NCBI GenBank assembly: GCA_902494595.1
Contig: CABUTY010000067.1
Location: 1 to 6,987, forward strand
Origin: an uncultured Porphyromonadaceae bacterium
Lineage (GTDB): Bacteria; Bacteroidota; Bacteroidia; Bacteroidales; Muribaculaceae
Length of the DNA: 6,987 nt
Reading direction: 5' to 3'
Part shown: piece by piece, positions 5,288 to 6,987 of the stretch
Layout of the letters: the number at the start of each line of letters is the position of its first letter
Numbering within the stretch: the first letter of the stretch is position 1
Notes under the pieces: generated by a model
Seen by the model: only the letters and a program-made list of their open reading frames with translations
Told to the model about the DNA's origin: nothing
The model's database searches: none
Program-made: the position numbers and the translations under genes

Positions 5288-6987
5288 ATGAAGAAAATCG
5301 GACTATTATTGTTGCCGATGCTTTCAGCGATATCTGGAGTAGCCCACTCGGAGAATGGGTTTCGCCAGGAATCGTTGTTTACAGGCTATACCCAGCTGAA
5401 GGATAGCTTGCAGGAGCAAGGGCGACAGCTGCCGGCAACGCTGTTGTCGGAACAGCGGCTTAAAGAGGCCGTATCCGAGACTGAATCGAAAGTGACCGAA
5501 GGCATACAGGCCTGTGGCATGGGTCAACCGGTCAGCGACATCTCGCTTCTCACGGGCGACCGTAAGTCGTATGTGCATGTCGGGCGAAGCTCGGTGTATG
5601 CCGCACACAGCACATTGGCGGCGAATGTAACTGTGGCCAAAACATCGGCCAATACCGTCACGTTGCGCGGTTTCCTTTTCGGAGAGGATGCCATGGATAT
5701 CAAGGCTACCGTGGACCTGGCCACCGGCGTAGTGACGATAAAGCCTCAGCCTGTGGTCACAACCGATGTCGGCAATGCCTTGATGTGCAAGATGAATCTG
5801 AAAAACAACACTTATGACTCCAAGGCCGAAATCAAAGGGCACGTCTATGACAACGCCATAGTGATTGACGACAGCTTCGGCTTCTTCATCACCACTGGAG
5901 CCAGTGCAGGAGCCTACCTTACAGTCGGATTCATGGAATATGCGGCCATTGCCAATTCCAACGGCGGCATCGCGGCACGGCGCGTCACTTTCAACGGACA
6001 GCAGACTACTGCCGACAGACAGGTGGTTCAGCAGGAAACGCAGCTCTTCGCTTATCCTTTACCCGACAATAAACTCAGGCTCATGAATGTGCCTATGCTT
6101 GACAAGGCGAGCGATATGAACATCACTCTCAATCTTGACGGCACTATGCAGATAGACCCGCAGCCTGTGGGGAACAACTTATATTATGGCGACCTATATC
6201 TCTTCAAAGTCACTGAGAACACTGATGCATCGGGCAACGTGAAGTTCTCGGCAAGTGTGCTCAATCCGATCACAGCATCGTATGACGCCACCGGCAAGGG
6301 AATCACCATCGGAGGCTACGGCGTGGCCACCCCGACGCTGAGTGCCCTTTTCGGCACATATGAGGGAAGCAATGTCACACTCACAAATGGCATAGAGTTT
6401 CCCACTGCGCCGACACTGAAGCTTGAAGGGGAAGGCACGGCGGAAAGTCCCTGGATCATAAAGCAGGCCTCCGACCTGGTGGCTATCGCCCAGGATGCGT
6501 CGGTCAACAAGAGCGTCAGAAGCGAAGTCCTGACCGAAACCGGTGTCTCGGACCCCTATTCCTATCAGAACATCTATAGCGGAAAGTATTTCAAACTCGG
6601 AGCCGATATCACATTCACCAGCGATACGGTAATGACTCCGATCGGCAGCAAGGAATTGCGCTTCAACGGCGTTCTCATAGGTGACGGCCACAAGATAAAG
6701 GACTTCACGATACAGAATTATGCCTATGACCATTGCGGACTGTTCCGGACATTGGGCAAGGATTCCAAAGTCAGCGGCATAATATTTGAATCGCCGTATA
6801 TAAGCTCAATAGGCTACACGGTAGGCGTGGTAGCCGGCACGAGCTATGGCGACATCAGCGACATACGGCTTGAGAATCCCGTACTGTCGTGTGCGAGCGG
6901 ATATAACATAGGCGGCATAGCCGGCTACAGCTATGGGAAGCTGAAGAATATAACGGTAAGCAATATCCAGCTCACGAGCCAGGGCTA
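5288..6987 (+). CDS. Secreted GLUG-repeat surface protein (3' end cut off by window)
   Basis: The frame stays open for 566 codons and runs off the window, so the C-terminus and any sorting or anchoring signal are unseen. Signal peptide: MKK, hydrophobic core to about 18, probable cleavage after AHS (19-21). Residues about 25-85 are polar and helical. Two beta-rich blocks follow (about 122-220 and 264-370) that resemble each other: the first has IKATVDLATGVVTIKPQPV, the second MNITLNLDGTMQIDPQPV. A GEGTAESPWIIKQASDLVAIA stretch (381-401) opens a region typical of M26-like and GLUG adhesin-type proteins, with FKLGADITF (435-443), PIG (451-453), FNGVLIGDGHKIKDFTI (459-475) and GLFRTLG (484-490). 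At least two GLUG-like turns follow (about 512-530 and 541-560, GGIAGYSYGKLKNITVSN). Likely exported to the cell surface; ligand or substrate unknown. No catalytic motif is visible in the part present. No Shine-Dalgarno sequence precedes the ATG. Confidence 0.85.
   Translation, partial: MKKIGLLLLPMLSAISGVAHSENGFRQESLFTGYTQLKDSLQEQGRQLPATLLSEQRLKEAVSETESKVTEGIQACGMGQPVSDISLLTGDRKSYVHVGRSSVYAAHSTLAANVTVAKTSANTVTLRGFLFGEDAMDIKATVDLATGVVTIKPQPVVTTDVGNALMCKMNLKNNTYDSKAEIKGHVYDNAIVIDDSFGFFITTGASAGAYLTVGFMEYAAIANSNGGIAARRVTFNGQQTTADRQVVQQETQLFAYPLPDNKLRLMNVPMLDKASDMNITLNLDGTMQIDPQPVGNNLYYGDLYLFKVTENTDASGNVKFSASVLNPITASYDATGKGITIGGYGVATPTLSALFGTYEGSNVTLTNGIEFPTAPTLKLEGEGTAESPWIIKQASDLVAIAQDASVNKSVRSEVLTETGVSDPYSYQNIYSGKYFKLGADITFTSDTVMTPIGSKELRFNGVLIGDGHKIKDFTIQNYAYDHCGLFRTLGKDSKVSGIIFESPYISSIGYTVGVVAGTSYGDISDIRLENPVLSCASGYNIGGIAGYSYGKLKNITVSNIQLTSQG

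Noticed and set aside
5324..5842. 172-codon minus-strand open frame (and another at 6194-6733)
   Set aside because: Both are antisense to the continuous secreted-protein frame, which has a signal peptide and repeated domain patterns; the antisense products look unstructured.
1..6987. CRISPR arrays, tRNA or rRNA genes, insertion sequences, phage genes
   Set aside because: No regularly spaced repeats, cloverleaf, rRNA segments, transposase or integrase motifs, or terminal inverted repeats with target duplications were found in either strand.

Overview
The window looks like chromosomal DNA from a member of Bacteroidota, most likely order Bacteroidales (a Muribaculaceae- or Prevotella-like gut commensal; family level is a guess). 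Four things point there: a -33/-7 promoter of the Bacteroidetes type (TTTG, 20 nt, TAAATTTG) in front of the first gene, start codons mostly lacking Shine-Dalgarno sequences, a DUF6377-type TPR/HTH membrane protein, and a GLUG-repeat secreted protein. Genes are moderately GC-rich and the gaps between them are clearly AT-richer.

Layout: 1-345 is gene-free and holds two hairpin-forming sequences, a T8 run and a good promoter. 346-4705 is a tight three-gene, plus-strand operon. The genes are rpoN (sigma-54), an uncharacterised single-pass membrane protein with a cytoplasmic coiled coil and a C-terminal globular domain, and a DUF6377-family TPR/transmembrane/HTH protein. Each junction is a 4-nt ATGA overlap, so translation is probably coupled. 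4706-5287 is a 582-nt gap with unusual structure: two dyads just after the operon, a perfect -7 box followed by a foldable stretch (possible small RNA), a long imperfect hairpin with a perfect 12-bp arm, and a probable promoter with a paired ACGTGT motif. 5288-6987 is the N-terminal part (566 codons) of a large secreted protein with two similar beta-rich blocks and a GLUG-type region. It runs off the end of the window.

How the parts may work together: RpoN redirects RNA polymerase to -24/-12 promoters and needs an AAA+ activator, and none is encoded here. The two downstream proteins share one predicted topology (periplasmic N-terminal part, one membrane helix, cytoplasmic coiled coil and C-terminal domain), and the last one ends in a helix-turn-helix. 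A sigma factor coupled to two membrane-spanning, sensor-like proteins suggests an envelope-to-transcription module. That is an inference from gene order and topology, not something shown by the sequence. The secreted protein at the right end is a separate transcription unit.
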